NCBI GenBank assembly: GCA_030147805.1
Contig: JASBUR010000029.1
Coordinates: 1-50,312, forward strand
Reading direction: 5' to 3'
Length of the DNA: 50,312 nucleotides
From: Sphingomonadaceae bacterium
Lineage (GTDB): Bacteria; Pseudomonadota; Alphaproteobacteria; Sphingomonadales; Sphingomonadaceae
The translations under genes and the position numbers were made by a program. Each line of letters begins with the position of its first letter. Within the stretch, counting starts at the first letter, position 1. The notes below the pieces were generated by a model. It had not been told where the DNA came from, made no database searches, and saw nothing but the letters and a program-made list of their open reading frames with translations. Positions 32,507-41,759 of the stretch are shown one piece after another.

Positions 32507-33652
32507 ATGGACTTCAGCTACACCGAAACGCAGACGATGCTGCGCGACACGCTCGCGCGCTATCTGTCGGACCGCTACGACCATGAGACGCGGATGAAGG
32601 TCTCGCGCTCCGACGCCGGCTGGTCGGCCGCGACCTGGAAGGCCTTCGCCGACGAACTCGGCATCCTCGGCGCCCCCTTTACCGAAGCGCAGGGCGGGCT
32701 GGGCGGCGGCGCGCTCGAGAATATGATCGTGATGGAAGAGCTCGGGAGCCGCCTCGTCGTCGAGCCCTATCTGTCGACCGTGGTGATCGGCGGCGGCGTC
32801 CTGCGCGCCACCGGCGGCGCGGCGGCCGACGATCTGATCGGCCGCATCATCGGCGGCGAGGTCGTCACCGCCTTCGCCTATGCCGAGCCGCACGGCCGCT
32901 ACGACTGGGCCGACCTCAAGACGACCGCGAAGAAGGACGGTGCCGGCTGGGTCCTCAACGGCCACAAGGCGGTGGTGCGCGACGCGCCGCACGCCACGCA
33001 TCTGATCGTCAGCGCGCGCACCGGCGGCGGCCAGCGCGACCGCGACGGCGTCTCGCTGTTCCTCGTCGAGAAGGGCGCCAGGGGCGTGTCGACGCGCGAC
33101 TATCCGACCGTCGACGGCGGCCGCGCCTCCGAAGTCTATTTCGAGAACGCCAGCCTTCCCGCCGACGCGCTGCTCGGCGCCGAGGGCGCCGCGCTGCCGG
33201 TGATCGAGCGCGTGATCGACGAAGCGACGGTGGCGATCTGCGCCGAGGCGACGGGGGTGATGCGCCAGCTGCACCTGCAGACGATGGACTATGCCAAACA
33301 GCGCAAGCAGTTCGGCCGCGCCATCTCCGACTTCCAGGTGCTCCAGCACCGCATGGTCGACATGTTCATGGAGGTCGAGCAGTCGGTCAGCCTGACCTTG
33401 ATGGCGACGCTCAAGCTCGAGGAGTCGGATGCCGAGCGCATGAAGGCGGTCTCGGCTGCCAAGTCGCGCGTCGGCAAGGCCTGCAGGTTCGTCGGGCAGA
33501 GCGCCATCCAGATCCACGGCGGCATGGGCATGACCGACGAGCTGGCGGTCGGCCATTATTTCAAGCGGGCGACGATGATCGAGAATCAGTTCGGCTCGAT
33601 CGACCATCATCTGGCGCGCTACGAGCGGCTGTCGTTCGACGCGGCGGCCTAG
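32507..33652 (+). CDS. Acyl-CoA dehydrogenase, small-subunit (PimD-like) type
   Basis: A 381-residue acyl-CoA dehydrogenase homologue that begins MDFSYTETQTMLRDTL. It keeps the N-terminal helical domain (WKAFADELGILGAPFTEAQG), the beta domain and the C-terminal helices (KQRKQFGRAISDFQVLQHR, then QIHGGMGMTDELAVGHYFKR). The classical catalytic segment YEGT is not present. Similar proteins are annotated as the small subunit of pimeloyl-CoA-type dehydrogenases. AAGGGG upstream of ATG 32507 fixes the start. It follows the other dehydrogenase gene across the palindromic repeat. Confidence 0.87.
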   Translation: MDFSYTETQTMLRDTLARYLSDRYDHETRMKVSRSDAGWSAATWKAFADELGILGAPFTEAQGGLGGGALENMIVMEELGSRLVVEPYLSTVVIGGGVLRATGGAAADDLIGRIIGGEVVTAFAYAEPHGRYDWADLKTTAKKDGAGWVLNGHKAVVRDAPHATHLIVSARTGGGQRDRDGVSLFLVEKGARGVSTRDYPTVDGGRASEVYFENASLPADALLGAEGAALPVIERVIDEATVAICAEATGVMRQLHLQTMDYAKQRKQFGRAISDFQVLQHRMVDMFMEVEQSVSLTLMATLKLEESDAERMKAVSAAKSRVGKACRFVGQSAIQIHGGMGMTDELAVGHYFKRATMIENQFGSIDHHLARYERLSFDAAA

Positions 33653-33771
33653 CCGGCGGCGCGGCCGGTCGCCGCGGGCGGCCGATTTGACACCGGCGAA
33701 CCCGTCGACCACCTTTCGGCTGCCATCACAGCGAAAGGAGCGAGGGCCTGCAGTCGTGCGGGCATGACATC

Positions 33772-35010
33772 ATGCGCCAGTCCACGATCGAAGGCCTTCC
33801 GGCCGCCGCCGCCATTCCCTTCCTCACCGGACTACCGCCCTGGGCCGAGACGCTGATCGGCCTCGCCATTCTGCTCGGCGTCGCCTGGACCGCCAATTTC
33901 ATCGTCAAGCATGGGGTGTTGCGCTTCGTGATGCGCTCGTTGCCGCACGACGATCTGGCGCCGATGCCCGCCGTGGCGCGGCTCGCCAACATCGTGCCGG
34001 CGCTCATCATCTCCTACGGGATCGCGGCGGTGCCGCACCTCTCGCCGACGATCATCATTCTCGTCGGCAACGTCGTCGCCGCCTCGGTGATCCTGTTCGT
34101 CGCGATGGCGATCAGCAAGGGGCTGACGCTCGTGAACCAGATCTACGCGCGTCGCGCCGATGCGGCGAGCCGGCCGATCAAAAGCTATGTCCAGCTGCTG
34201 AAGATCATCGTCTACGGCGCCGCTGTCATCCTGGTGATCGCCGCGCTGATGGACCGGTCGCCGCTGCTTCTGCTGTCGGGGATCGGCGCGATGGCCGCGG
34301 TGCTGCTGCTGGTGTTCAAGGACACCATCCTGTCGCTCGTCGCCTCGGTGCAGCTCACCTCGAACGACATGCTGCGCGTCGGCGACTGGATCGAAATGCC
34401 GGCGCTCAACGCCGATGGCGACGTCATCGATATCGCGCTGCACACGATCAAGGTGCAGAACTGGGACAAGACGATCACCACGATCCCGACGCACCGGTTG
34501 ATTTCGGAAAGCTTCAAGAACTGGCGCGGCATGTCCGAAGCCGGCGGGCGGCGGATCAAGCGCTCGCTGTTCATCGACCAGAACGGCGTGCGCTTCCTCA
34601 CCGCGGCCGAACAGCAGGACCTCCGCCGTTTCGCGCTGCTCGACGACTATCTCGGCCGCAAGCAGCAGGAGCTCGCCGAGTGGAACGCCGCGGTCGAAAA
34701 GGCCGGGCGCGACCGCGTCAACCAGCGACAGGTGACCAACATCGGCACCTTGCGCGCCTATATCGCGGCGTATCTTCGCGCCAATCCGCAGGTCGCCAAG
34801 GGCATGACGCTGCTCGTCCGGCAGCTGGCGCCGACGCCGCACGGCCTGCCCATCGAAATCTACTGCTTCACGACGACGACCGCGTGGAACGCCTATGAGG
34901 ACATCAAGTCGGACATCTTCGACCATCTGCTGGCGATCCTGCCCGAATTCGGCCTGCGCGCCTTCCAGGCGCCGAGCGGCATCGACCTGCAGCGCGGCCT
35001 CGCCGCGTAG
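33772..35010 (+). CDS. Mechanosensitive channel, YbdG-type (MscS superfamily)
   Basis: A 412-residue membrane protein. About five hydrophobic segments occupy residues 25-190, including LIGLAILLGVAWTANFIV, ANIVPALIISYGIA and IVYGAAVILVIAALM. The MscS pore/beta region follows (GAMAAVLLLVFKDTILSLVAS, then DMLRVGDWIEMP and KTITTIPTHRLISESFKNWRG). The insertion and C-terminal region are of YbdG/MscM type. It opens under membrane tension in osmotic downshock. The ATG at 33772 has GGGC but no strong ribosome site nearby. Confidence 0.87.
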   Translation: MRQSTIEGLPAAAAIPFLTGLPPWAETLIGLAILLGVAWTANFIVKHGVLRFVMRSLPHDDLAPMPAVARLANIVPALIISYGIAAVPHLSPTIIILVGNVVAASVILFVAMAISKGLTLVNQIYARRADAASRPIKSYVQLLKIIVYGAAVILVIAALMDRSPLLLLSGIGAMAAVLLLVFKDTILSLVASVQLTSNDMLRVGDWIEMPALNADGDVIDIALHTIKVQNWDKTITTIPTHRLISESFKNWRGMSEAGGRRIKRSLFIDQNGVRFLTAAEQQDLRRFALLDDYLGRKQQELAEWNAAVEKAGRDRVNQRQVTNIGTLRAYIAAYLRANPQVAKGMTLLVRQLAPTPHGLPIEIYCFTTTTAWNAYEDIKSDIFDHLLAILPEFGLRAFQAPSGIDLQRGLAA

Positions 35011-35077
35011 CGTCGAGACCGCGCTTGCCACTCGTGCGCGCCTGCGCCAGCATCGCCGCATGCGGGTGGAGAACAAG

Positions 35078-36211
35078 ATGATCGCGCGACGTGATTTTCT
35101 GATGGGCGTAGGGGCGGTCGCCGCGACGGCGGCGACGCGCGTCTGGGCGGCCGAGCCGTCGGCGCGCGCGATGTACGACCGCGCCTTGGTCATCGATGCG
35201 CTCGGCGGTCCCGGCGGCTACGATGCCGCGCGCGCGCCCGGCGCGCCGATGACGGGAAAGCTGCTCGCCGACGCAAAGGCCTCGGGCGTCACCGCGGTCA
35301 ACATCACGATCAGCAACGTCGGCAACATCCCGACCGCGTTCGAGGACAGCGTCGCGCAGCTCGCCGAGATGAACCGCGAGATCGACCTCAATCCCGGGCT
35401 GTTCATGGCGGTCCGCAAGGGCGCCGACCTGCGCGCCGCCAAGGACAGCGGGCGGATGGGCTTCATCTACGGCATGCAGGATTCGATGCCGTTCGGCGCC
35501 GACTTCCGCGACAGGCTCGGCGTCTTCCACAGCCTCGGCGTCCGAATCGTCCAGCCGACCTACAACAACCGCAACCTGTTCGGCGACGGCTGCCTCGAGC
35601 CCGCCAACGGCGGGCTGTCCCGCCTGGGCCGCGAGCTCGTTGCCGAGCTCAACAAGCGCCGCATCCTCGTCGACGTCAGCCATGCCGGCTCGCGCGTCCA
35701 CGAGGAGGCGATCGCCATGTCGACCGCGCCCGTGGCGATCACCCACAGCGGCTGCCGCGCGCTGCGCGACCATCCGCGCAACACGCACGACGCGGTGATG
35801 AGGAAGCTTGCCGACAAGGGCGGCGTCATCGGCATGTACTTCATGCCCTATCTGCGTCCCGAGGGCGGCCAGCCGCGCGCGCAGGACCTGATCGCGCATA
35901 TCGAGCATGCCTGGAAGGTGGCCGGCGAGGACCATGTCGGCCTCGGCACCGACGGCTCGATCACCGGCACCGACGACACGCCCGACTTCCGCAAGCGCTT
36001 CAAGGAAATGACCGAGCGACGCGTCGCGGCGGGCTATGCGGCGCCGGGCGACGAGGATCCGACCGGCTTCCTGTTCATCAAGGAATATAACGATCCGCGC
36101 CGCTTCGAGACCTTGGCGGGCGACCTGCTCAGGCGCGGCCATTCGACGGGGAAGGTCGAGAAGCTGCTCGGCGCCAATTTCGCGCGGCTGTTCACCGACG
36201 TCTGGGGCTGA
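35078..36211 (+). CDS. Tat-exported M19 (membrane dipeptidase) homologue with altered metal site
   Basis: A 377-residue protein that begins MIARRDFLMGVGAVAATAAT, a twin-arginine signal. The barrel matches the renal-dipeptidase family: GMQDSMPFG, GVRIVQPTYNNRN, VDVSHAGSRV and ITHSGCRALRDHPRN, with two conserved metal histidines and a GLGTDGS aspartate. The usual first ligands HxD are replaced (VIDALGGPGG) and the bridging glutamate reads Gln (GMQDSM). It may therefore bind one metal or act on another substrate. GGAG six bases upstream of the ATG at 35078 supports this start. Confidence 0.85.
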   Translation: MIARRDFLMGVGAVAATAATRVWAAEPSARAMYDRALVIDALGGPGGYDAARAPGAPMTGKLLADAKASGVTAVNITISNVGNIPTAFEDSVAQLAEMNREIDLNPGLFMAVRKGADLRAAKDSGRMGFIYGMQDSMPFGADFRDRLGVFHSLGVRIVQPTYNNRNLFGDGCLEPANGGLSRLGRELVAELNKRRILVDVSHAGSRVHEEAIAMSTAPVAITHSGCRALRDHPRNTHDAVMRKLADKGGVIGMYFMPYLRPEGGQPRAQDLIAHIEHAWKVAGEDHVGLGTDGSITGTDDTPDFRKRFKEMTERRVAAGYAAPGDEDPTGFLFIKEYNDPRRFETLAGDLLRRGHSTGKVEKLLGANFARLFTDVWG

Positions 36212-36268
36212 GGACCGAACGCTAGCGATAGCTTGCGGCGGTCGCGGCGCGGTCGCATCCTCCCGCCC

Positions 36269-37585
36269 ATGACCACCTGCATAATCGGCGCCGGCTGCTC
36301 GGGCTTCACCACCGCCAAGCGGCTGAAGGAGCGCGGACTGCCCTTCGACATCTATGAGAAGTCGGACCGCGTCGGCGGCAACTGGGCATACCAGAACCCC
36401 AACGGCATGAGCGCCTGCTATCAGTCGCTGCACATCGACACCTCGAAATGGCGGCTCGCCTTCGAGGATTATCCGGTGCCCGCCGACTGGCCGGATTTCC
36501 CGCACCACAGCCTGATGGACGGCTATTTCAACGCCTATGTCGACCACTTCGGCCTGCGCGAGCTGATCCGCTTCAACACCGGCGTCGACAAGTGCGAACA
36601 GCGATCGGACGGCCGCTGGGACGTCACGCTGTCGACGGGGGAGACCAAGATCTACGACACCGTCGTGGTGGCAAACGGCCATCACTGGAGCCCCAACACG
36701 CCAGAATTTCCCGGCAGGTTCGACGGCGAGCAGATCCACGCGCACGCCTACCGCACGCCGTTCGATCCGATCGACATGCGCGGCAAGACCGTCGTCGTCG
36801 TGGGGCTGGGCAACAGCGCCGTCGACATCGCGTCGGAGCTGAGCCAGCGGCCGATCGCGAAGAAGCTGTTCGTGTCGGCGCGGCGCGGCGTCTGGGTGAT
36901 GCCCAAATATTTCAACGGCGCGCCGAGCGACAAGTCGCTGCTGCCGCCGTGGCTGCCCGGCTGGGCGAAGCGCAAGCTTGCCGCCTGGGCGATCAAGCGC
37001 TCGATAGGCGCGATGGAGGATTACGGGCTGCCGGCGCCCGACCACAAGCCGCTCGAGGCGCATCCGACCGTATCGGGCGAGTTCCTCGTCCGCTGCGGCT
37101 CGGGCGACATCACCGCCAGGCCGATCATCACCGAGCTGATGGGCCGGCAGGTCAAGTTTGCCGACGGGTCGGTCGAGGACGTCGACGTCATCGTCTACGC
37201 CACCGGCTACAAGATGCGCTTCCCCTTCCTCGCCGATGCCGATGCACCGGTGCGCGACAATCACCTGCCGCTGTTCAAGCGCCTGGTGCAGCCCGATCCG
37301 CGGCTTCATTCGCTGTGGTTCATGGGGCTGGCGCAGTCGCTGCCGACGCTGGTCAACCTTGCCGAGCAGCAGTCGAAGCTGCTCGCCGCCTGGCTGGACG
37401 GCCGCTATGCGCTGCCGAGCCCCGATGAGATGCGCGCCGCGATCGCCGCCGACGAGAAGCTGCACCGCGGCCATTATTACGCCTCGTCGCGGCACACCAT
37501 GCAGGTCGATTTCGACGTCTATGTGCGCGACCTGCTGCGCGAGCTGCGGGCGGGCGCGGGACGCGTCGAGAAGCGGGCGGCCTAG
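36269..37585 (+). CDS. Flavin-containing monooxygenase (FMO/BVMO-like)
   Basis: A 438-residue soluble flavoenzyme. The FAD Rossmann motif is CIIGAGCSGFTTAKRL, with GGNWAYQNPNGMS after it. The FMO signature appears as FPGRFDGEQIHAHAYR. The NADPH-binding motif is VVVGLGNSAVDIASEL, and VYATGYKMRFPF is the late FMO motif. It uses NADPH and O2 to oxygenate a heteroatom, or a ketone if it acts as a Baeyer-Villiger enzyme; the substrate is not evident. It starts 57 bp after the dipeptidase homologue on the same strand. Confidence 0.88.
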   Translation: MTTCIIGAGCSGFTTAKRLKERGLPFDIYEKSDRVGGNWAYQNPNGMSACYQSLHIDTSKWRLAFEDYPVPADWPDFPHHSLMDGYFNAYVDHFGLRELIRFNTGVDKCEQRSDGRWDVTLSTGETKIYDTVVVANGHHWSPNTPEFPGRFDGEQIHAHAYRTPFDPIDMRGKTVVVVGLGNSAVDIASELSQRPIAKKLFVSARRGVWVMPKYFNGAPSDKSLLPPWLPGWAKRKLAAWAIKRSIGAMEDYGLPAPDHKPLEAHPTVSGEFLVRCGSGDITARPIITELMGRQVKFADGSVEDVDVIVYATGYKMRFPFLADADAPVRDNHLPLFKRLVQPDPRLHSLWFMGLAQSLPTLVNLAEQQSKLLAAWLDGRYALPSPDEMRAAIAADEKLHRGHYYASSRHTMQVDFDVYVRDLLRELRAGAGRVEKRAA

Positions 37586-37618
37586 CCGTCGCCGGTCCGG
37601 TCGTCGGCCACACCGCCT

Positions 37619-38866
37619 TTACATCGCGGCGAGCAGCGCCTCGCGCTGGTACTCGATGGCGGCGCGCTTCACGGGATCGCGGACCCGCTCGGCGATCGTC
37701 GCCAGCGTGCGCACGGCATGCGCCCCCGCGTTCGGGTCGTTCGCCGCATAGCTGCGCAGCTGCCCGAACGCCGTCGTCGCATAGCTGGCGAAGTCGAGCG
37801 GTTCGGCCCCCACGCGCACGACCCCGTCCTCGCCGGCGCACAGGCCGTCGGGAAGGTGGCGCTCCGCCAGCAGCGTGATCGCGGCGCCCAGCCAGTCGAT
37901 GCAGGCGATGGCGGTGAACGGGTCGTTGACCCCGGGCGACAGCGCCCGCGCCGCGATCTCGACCAGCTCGTCGATGCCGAAGCGCAGGTCCTGGAGCGGC
38001 GTGCGCTTGCGCCCGAAGGCGAAGGCCGAGCGGCAATCGTCGGCCACCTCCGGCTCCACCGACGCGGCCGGCGACGCTTCGAGCAGCACCTGCCCGGCCG
38101 TCACGAAGTCGCCGGGCCGGCTGAGCAGGCGGATCTGAAGGTCGAAGCGCGCGGCGACGGCCAGCAGCGCCTTGCTGTCCGCCGCCTCGACATAGCCGGT
38201 GCGCGTGGACCGGATTCCGACCGGGTCGGTGAGCGCCGGCGCCGGTCGCGCCGGCGGCGGCTCCGACGGCAGGCATTCGATGTCTTCGATCAGCTGGCGT
38301 CCGATGCGCGCCACCACATTGTTGATGTGGATGCTGTCGGTCACATGGTGGACGAAGTAGACGAGCACCGCGATCGAGGCGATCGCCAAGCCGATCGCGC
38401 CATAGACGGCGAGATGCGGCACGAACGCCTCGCGCAGCGTGCCGCCGCTATCGGCGCTGGCCTCCTCGGCGGAGCGGATGGTGCGCAGGACGACCAGGCA
38501 GAAGAGGAAGGTGGCGATGAAGGTGCCGAGCGTCAGCTGGTTGCCGCGATCGCGCTGGAAGTTGGTCAGCAAGCGCGGCCCATATTGCCCCGACGCATAG
38601 GTCACCGCCGCGAGCGTGATCGAGAACACCACGCCGGCGACGGTGATCGTCGAGCTGGCGACCGTCGACAGCACGGCGCGCGCGCCTTCGGGGCGGCTGC
38701 CGTAGAACCATTCGAAGCGGCCAAGCCATTCCTCGCCGAGCCGGGCGTCGAGCAGAACGAGGCCGAGTCCGCCGGCAAGTCCCGCCAGCGCCATGAGCCC
38801 CGGCACGAACCAGTAGCTGTCGCGGATGTCCTCGACGATCGCGATCACGCGGACGCGCAGCGCCAT
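37619..38866 (-). CDS. DUF2254 integral membrane protein
   Basis: A 415-residue protein with an N-terminal membrane region. The helices are FVPGLMALAGLAGGLGLVLL, STITVAGVVFSITLAAVTYA, FIATFLFCLVVLRTI and AVYGAIGLAIASIAVLVYFV. A soluble C-terminal half contains DLRFGIDELVEIAARALSPG and NDPFTAIACIDWLG, the DUF2254 signatures. The function of the family is unknown. It converges on the flavin monooxygenase gene and lies 151 bp beyond the last mrp gene on the same strand, so it is probably a separate unit. Confidence 0.85.
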   Translation of the reverse strand: MALRVRVIAIVEDIRDSYWFVPGLMALAGLAGGLGLVLLDARLGEEWLGRFEWFYGSRPEGARAVLSTVASSTITVAGVVFSITLAAVTYASGQYGPRLLTNFQRDRGNQLTLGTFIATFLFCLVVLRTIRSAEEASADSGGTLREAFVPHLAVYGAIGLAIASIAVLVYFVHHVTDSIHINNVVARIGRQLIEDIECLPSEPPPARPAPALTDPVGIRSTRTGYVEAADSKALLAVAARFDLQIRLLSRPGDFVTAGQVLLEASPAASVEPEVADDCRSAFAFGRKRTPLQDLRFGIDELVEIAARALSPGVNDPFTAIACIDWLGAAITLLAERHLPDGLCAGEDGVVRVGAEPLDFASYATTAFGQLRSYAANDPNAGAHAVRTLATIAERVRDPVKRAAIEYQREALLAAM

Positions 38867-39017
38867 CAGCCGCGGCCTGCCGCTTCGCCGCGCCGGTCGG
38901 CGTCGCGGGTGTCGTCAACGAGCATGGCAGCACAACGTCCGCGACCGGTGCCAAGGTCCCGGCGCGCGCTCGCCGCCGCGGCCGACGGGCGATCGCCGGT
39001 CATGCCGCCCGTCGCGC

Positions 39018-39365
39018 TCATGCATCGTCGTGGGGCACATCCTCGCGGCCCTCCATGCGATCGCGATACAGCGCGGCGCGGGCCAGCAGCATGAAGGTCA
39101 CCGGCGTCGTCAGGGTGAGGAAGAAAGCGATCAGCAGCTCGTGCACCGAGGGGCGGGAGCGCAGGACCGAGAAGCACAGGATCGACGCGGCGACGACGAG
39201 CACCATGCCGAGGCTGCTGCCGAGCGTCGGCGGATGCACGCGGTCGTAGAAGCTCTTCATGCGAAGCAGCCCGAGCGAGCCGGTGAGCGTCACCGCTGCG
39301 CCGGCGAGCAGCAGCACCGCCACCAGCAGCGACGCCCAGAGCGGGAGGTCGGGAGCCTGGATCAT
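39018..39365 (-). CDS. mrpG: Mrp-type cation/proton antiporter subunit G
   Basis: A 115-residue membrane protein with three helices (LLVAVLLLAGAAVTLTGSLG, SLGMVLVVAASILCFSVL, LLIAFFLTLTTPVTFMLLA). The MnhG/PhaG signature is GLLRMKSFYDRVHPPTLG. It is the last gene of the operon, and its ATG overlaps the mrpF stop by four bases. All Mrp subunits are needed for the assembled complex. Confidence 0.92.
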   Translation of the reverse strand: MIQAPDLPLWASLLVAVLLLAGAAVTLTGSLGLLRMKSFYDRVHPPTLGSSLGMVLVVAASILCFSVLRSRPSVHELLIAFFLTLTTPVTFMLLARAALYRDRMEGREDVPHDDA

Positions 39366-39643
39366 TCGATCACCTCGCCGCGCATGAGGAACTTCGCCAG
39401 CGTCACCGTCCCGACGAAGCCGAGCAGCGCGATGATCAGCGCCGCCTCGAAGTAGAGCGTCCGCCCGGTCTGGATGCCGAAGGTCACCAGCATCAGCATG
39501 GCGTTGACGTACAGCGTGTCGAGGCCGAGCACGCGATCCTGCACGCGCGGCCCGACGAGCATGCGATAGGCCGCGCACAGCATGGCGAGGCCGATGAGCA
39601 CCTGCGCGGTGGTGATGGCCCAGGCGAGCATCAGGTTCGTCAT
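39362..39643 (-). CDS. mrpF: Mrp-type cation/proton antiporter subunit F
   Basis: A 93-residue membrane protein with three helices. The conserved PhaF segment is YRMLVGPRVQDRVLGLDTLY, containing the charged RVxDRVxxLD pattern, and GFVGTVTLAKFLMRGEVIE closes it. Its ATG at 39643 overlaps the mrpE stop by four bases (ATGA) and its own stop overlaps mrpG. Confidence 0.92.
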   Translation of the reverse strand: MTNLMLAWAITTAQVLIGLAMLCAAYRMLVGPRVQDRVLGLDTLYVNAMLMLVTFGIQTGRTLYFEAALIIALLGFVGTVTLAKFLMRGEVIE

Positions 39644-40131
39644 GAGTCGAAGGCCTCGATGAGCAGCGCCTCGTAGCGGCGCTTGATCAGGCGGATCCAG
39701 TCCTCTTCGTCGACGAGATCGAGGACATGGACGATCAGTTCGCGGCGGACGCGATCGAACTGCAGCCACATCGTACCCGGCGTCGCGGTCAGAATGAGCG
39801 CGAGCAGCGTCAACCCGTGCGGGCTCTGCAGCGCGATCGGCAGGCGAACGAACGACGAGACGCGGTCGCGGCGCGGGAACAGCACGATCTTGGCGACCGC
39901 GAGATTGGACCGCATGATGTCGGCCACGACGATCGGCGCCAGCCGCAGCAGCGGCCGGTAGGCGCGGACCCCGGGGCGGTCGGCGCGCAGCAGCCGCATG
40001 CCGTGCGAGGCGATGATCGCCACGACGCCCCCGAGCAGCGTTTGCGCGACCGATACCGACTGCGTCAGCAGCAGCCACATGCCGAACAGCCCGATCGCCA
40101 GCAGCGGATAGGGGACGAGGCGTCGCATCAT
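39640..40131 (-). CDS. mrpE: Mrp-type cation/proton antiporter subunit E
   Basis: A 163-residue protein. Two or three N-terminal helices (LVPYPLLAIGLFGMWLLLTQ, VAQTLLGGVVAIIASHGM) precede a soluble domain with ADIMRSNLAVAKIVLFPRR, LTATPGTMWL and VHVLDLVDEEDWIRLIKRRYE. These are typical PhaE/MnhE features. The ATG at 40131 overlaps the mrpD stop by four bases; the frame open further upstream lies inside mrpD. Confidence 0.92.
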   Translation of the reverse strand: MMRRLVPYPLLAIGLFGMWLLLTQSVSVAQTLLGGVVAIIASHGMRLLRADRPGVRAYRPLLRLAPIVVADIMRSNLAVAKIVLFPRRDRVSSFVRLPIALQSPHGLTLLALILTATPGTMWLQFDRVRRELIVHVLDLVDEEDWIRLIKRRYEALLIEAFDS

Positions 40132-41759
40132 GGCGCCGCCTCGCCGACGCGTTGCGCGGAGAACACCGCGCGGACGTAGCTGGCGCGATCCTGCAGCGAG
40201 GCGCCGGTCCGCTCCATGTAGCGCATTGCCGGGCCGGCAAAGACCATCAGGCCGAGGCAGACGAGCAGCAGCAGCCCGACGGGCACGGCCTCGGCGAGGC
40301 GCAGCATCGGCAGCGGCTTTGCCGATGGCGTCCACAGCAGATCGATGCCGGCGCGGCTGGTCGCGATGAGCGTTGCGAGTCCGGAGGCGATGAGCAGCGC
40401 GATGAGCAGCCAGATCGCCGGCGTGACGACGGTGTCGAGGCCGAGCAGCCCCTGGATGATCGCGAATTTCGCGATGAAGCCCGACAGCGGCGGCATGCCG
40501 GCCAGCAGCAGCGAGCAGAACATCAGCCCGCCGCCGAGCAGCGCGATCGTCGCCGGGATCACGACGCCGACCTCGTTTTCTTCCTGCGCTTCGGCGCTCG
40601 GCAAGCCGGTATATTCGTCGTCGAACACCGGTTCGACGACCGCGGTCAGACTGGCCTCGACCTCCTGCCGCTCGACCAGCTCGAGCAGCAGATAGAAGGC
40701 GCTCAGCGCCAGCGTCGAGCTGACCAGATAGAACAGCACCCCGCCCAGCACCTCGCCTTCGCCGGCGCCGATCGCGGCGAGCAGCGTGCCCGACGAGATC
40801 ACCACGCTATAGCCCGCCAGCCGCGACAGCGACCGCACCGCGAGCACGCCGACCGTGCCGAAGGCGATCGTCGCGATCCCGCCGTAGAGCAGCCATTCCT
40901 CGCCGAAATTGCCGGTCCAGCCGAGGTCGCCGCCGAACAGCAGCAGGTAGACGCGCAGGATGGCGTAGATGCCGACCTTGCTCAGCACCGCGAACAGCGC
41001 CGCGACGGGGGGTACCGCCGCGGCGTAGGTGCCGGGCAGCCAGAAGCCGAGCGGCCACATGCCTGCCTTCACGAGAAAGGCGACCCCGAGCACCGCGATC
41101 CCGCTCTGCAGCAGCGCCAGCTCGTCGCCCGCGACCGAGGGGATCCGCGTCGCCAGATCGGCCATGTTGAGTGTGCCGGTCACGCCGTAGATCAGCGCCG
41201 CACCGATCAGGAAGAGCAGCGAGGTGGCGACGTTGATCGAGACATAGTGGAGGCCGGCCTTCACGCGGACCACGCCCGATCCGTGCAGTAGCAGGCCGTA
41301 GGAGGCCGCGAGCAGCACCTCGAAGAACACGAACAGGTTGAACAGGTCGCCGGTGAGGAAGGCGCCGTTCAGCCCCATCAGCTGCAGCAGGAACAGCGCA
41401 TGGAAGCGCGGCCCGGCCCGGTCCCAGCGCGCCAGCGAATAGGCGAGCGAGGTCAGGCCGAGGACGCTCGTCAGCACCAGCATCAGCGCCGACAGCCAGT
41501 CGACGACGAGCACGATGCCGAACGGCGCCGGCCAGTTGCCGAGCAGATAGGCGCGGGCGCCCGGCTCGCCGGCGAAGCCCTGCGAAACCACGCGCTCGAG
41601 CAGCAGCAGCGATACCAGCAGCAGCGCGACGACCGTCGCGATGCTGATCGCCGCCTTCGCCTTGCGCCGCCGTTCCTTGAGCAGCAGCATCGTCGCGCTC
41701 GCCGCCAGCGGCAGCACCACGGGGACGACGATCAGATGGTCCATCCAGTCGAGGCTCAT
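40128..41759 (-). CDS. mrpD: Mrp-type cation/proton antiporter subunit D (NuoN/L-like)
   Basis: A 543-residue, roughly 14-helix membrane protein homologous to proton-pumping subunits of respiratory complex I. The region FHALFLLQLMGLNGAFLTGD, FNLFVFFEVLLAASYGLLLH and GMWPLGFWLPGTYAAAVPPV holds the conserved glutamate (FEVLL) and lysine (VKAGMWP) thought to carry protons. An acidic insertion near residues 365-395 (DDEYTGLPSAEAQEENE) is unusual but hydrophilic. It overlaps mrpC and mrpE by four bases each. Confidence 0.93.
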   Translation of the reverse strand: MSLDWMDHLIVVPVVLPLAASATMLLLKERRRKAKAAISIATVVALLLVSLLLLERVVSQGFAGEPGARAYLLGNWPAPFGIVLVVDWLSALMLVLTSVLGLTSLAYSLARWDRAGPRFHALFLLQLMGLNGAFLTGDLFNLFVFFEVLLAASYGLLLHGSGVVRVKAGLHYVSINVATSLLFLIGAALIYGVTGTLNMADLATRIPSVAGDELALLQSGIAVLGVAFLVKAGMWPLGFWLPGTYAAAVPPVAALFAVLSKVGIYAILRVYLLLFGGDLGWTGNFGEEWLLYGGIATIAFGTVGVLAVRSLSRLAGYSVVISSGTLLAAIGAGEGEVLGGVLFYLVSSTLALSAFYLLLELVERQEVEASLTAVVEPVFDDEYTGLPSAEAQEENEVGVVIPATIALLGGGLMFCSLLLAGMPPLSGFIAKFAIIQGLLGLDTVVTPAIWLLIALLIASGLATLIATSRAGIDLLWTPSAKPLPMLRLAEAVPVGLLLLVCLGLMVFAGPAMRYMERTGASLQDRASYVRAVFSAQRVGEAAP

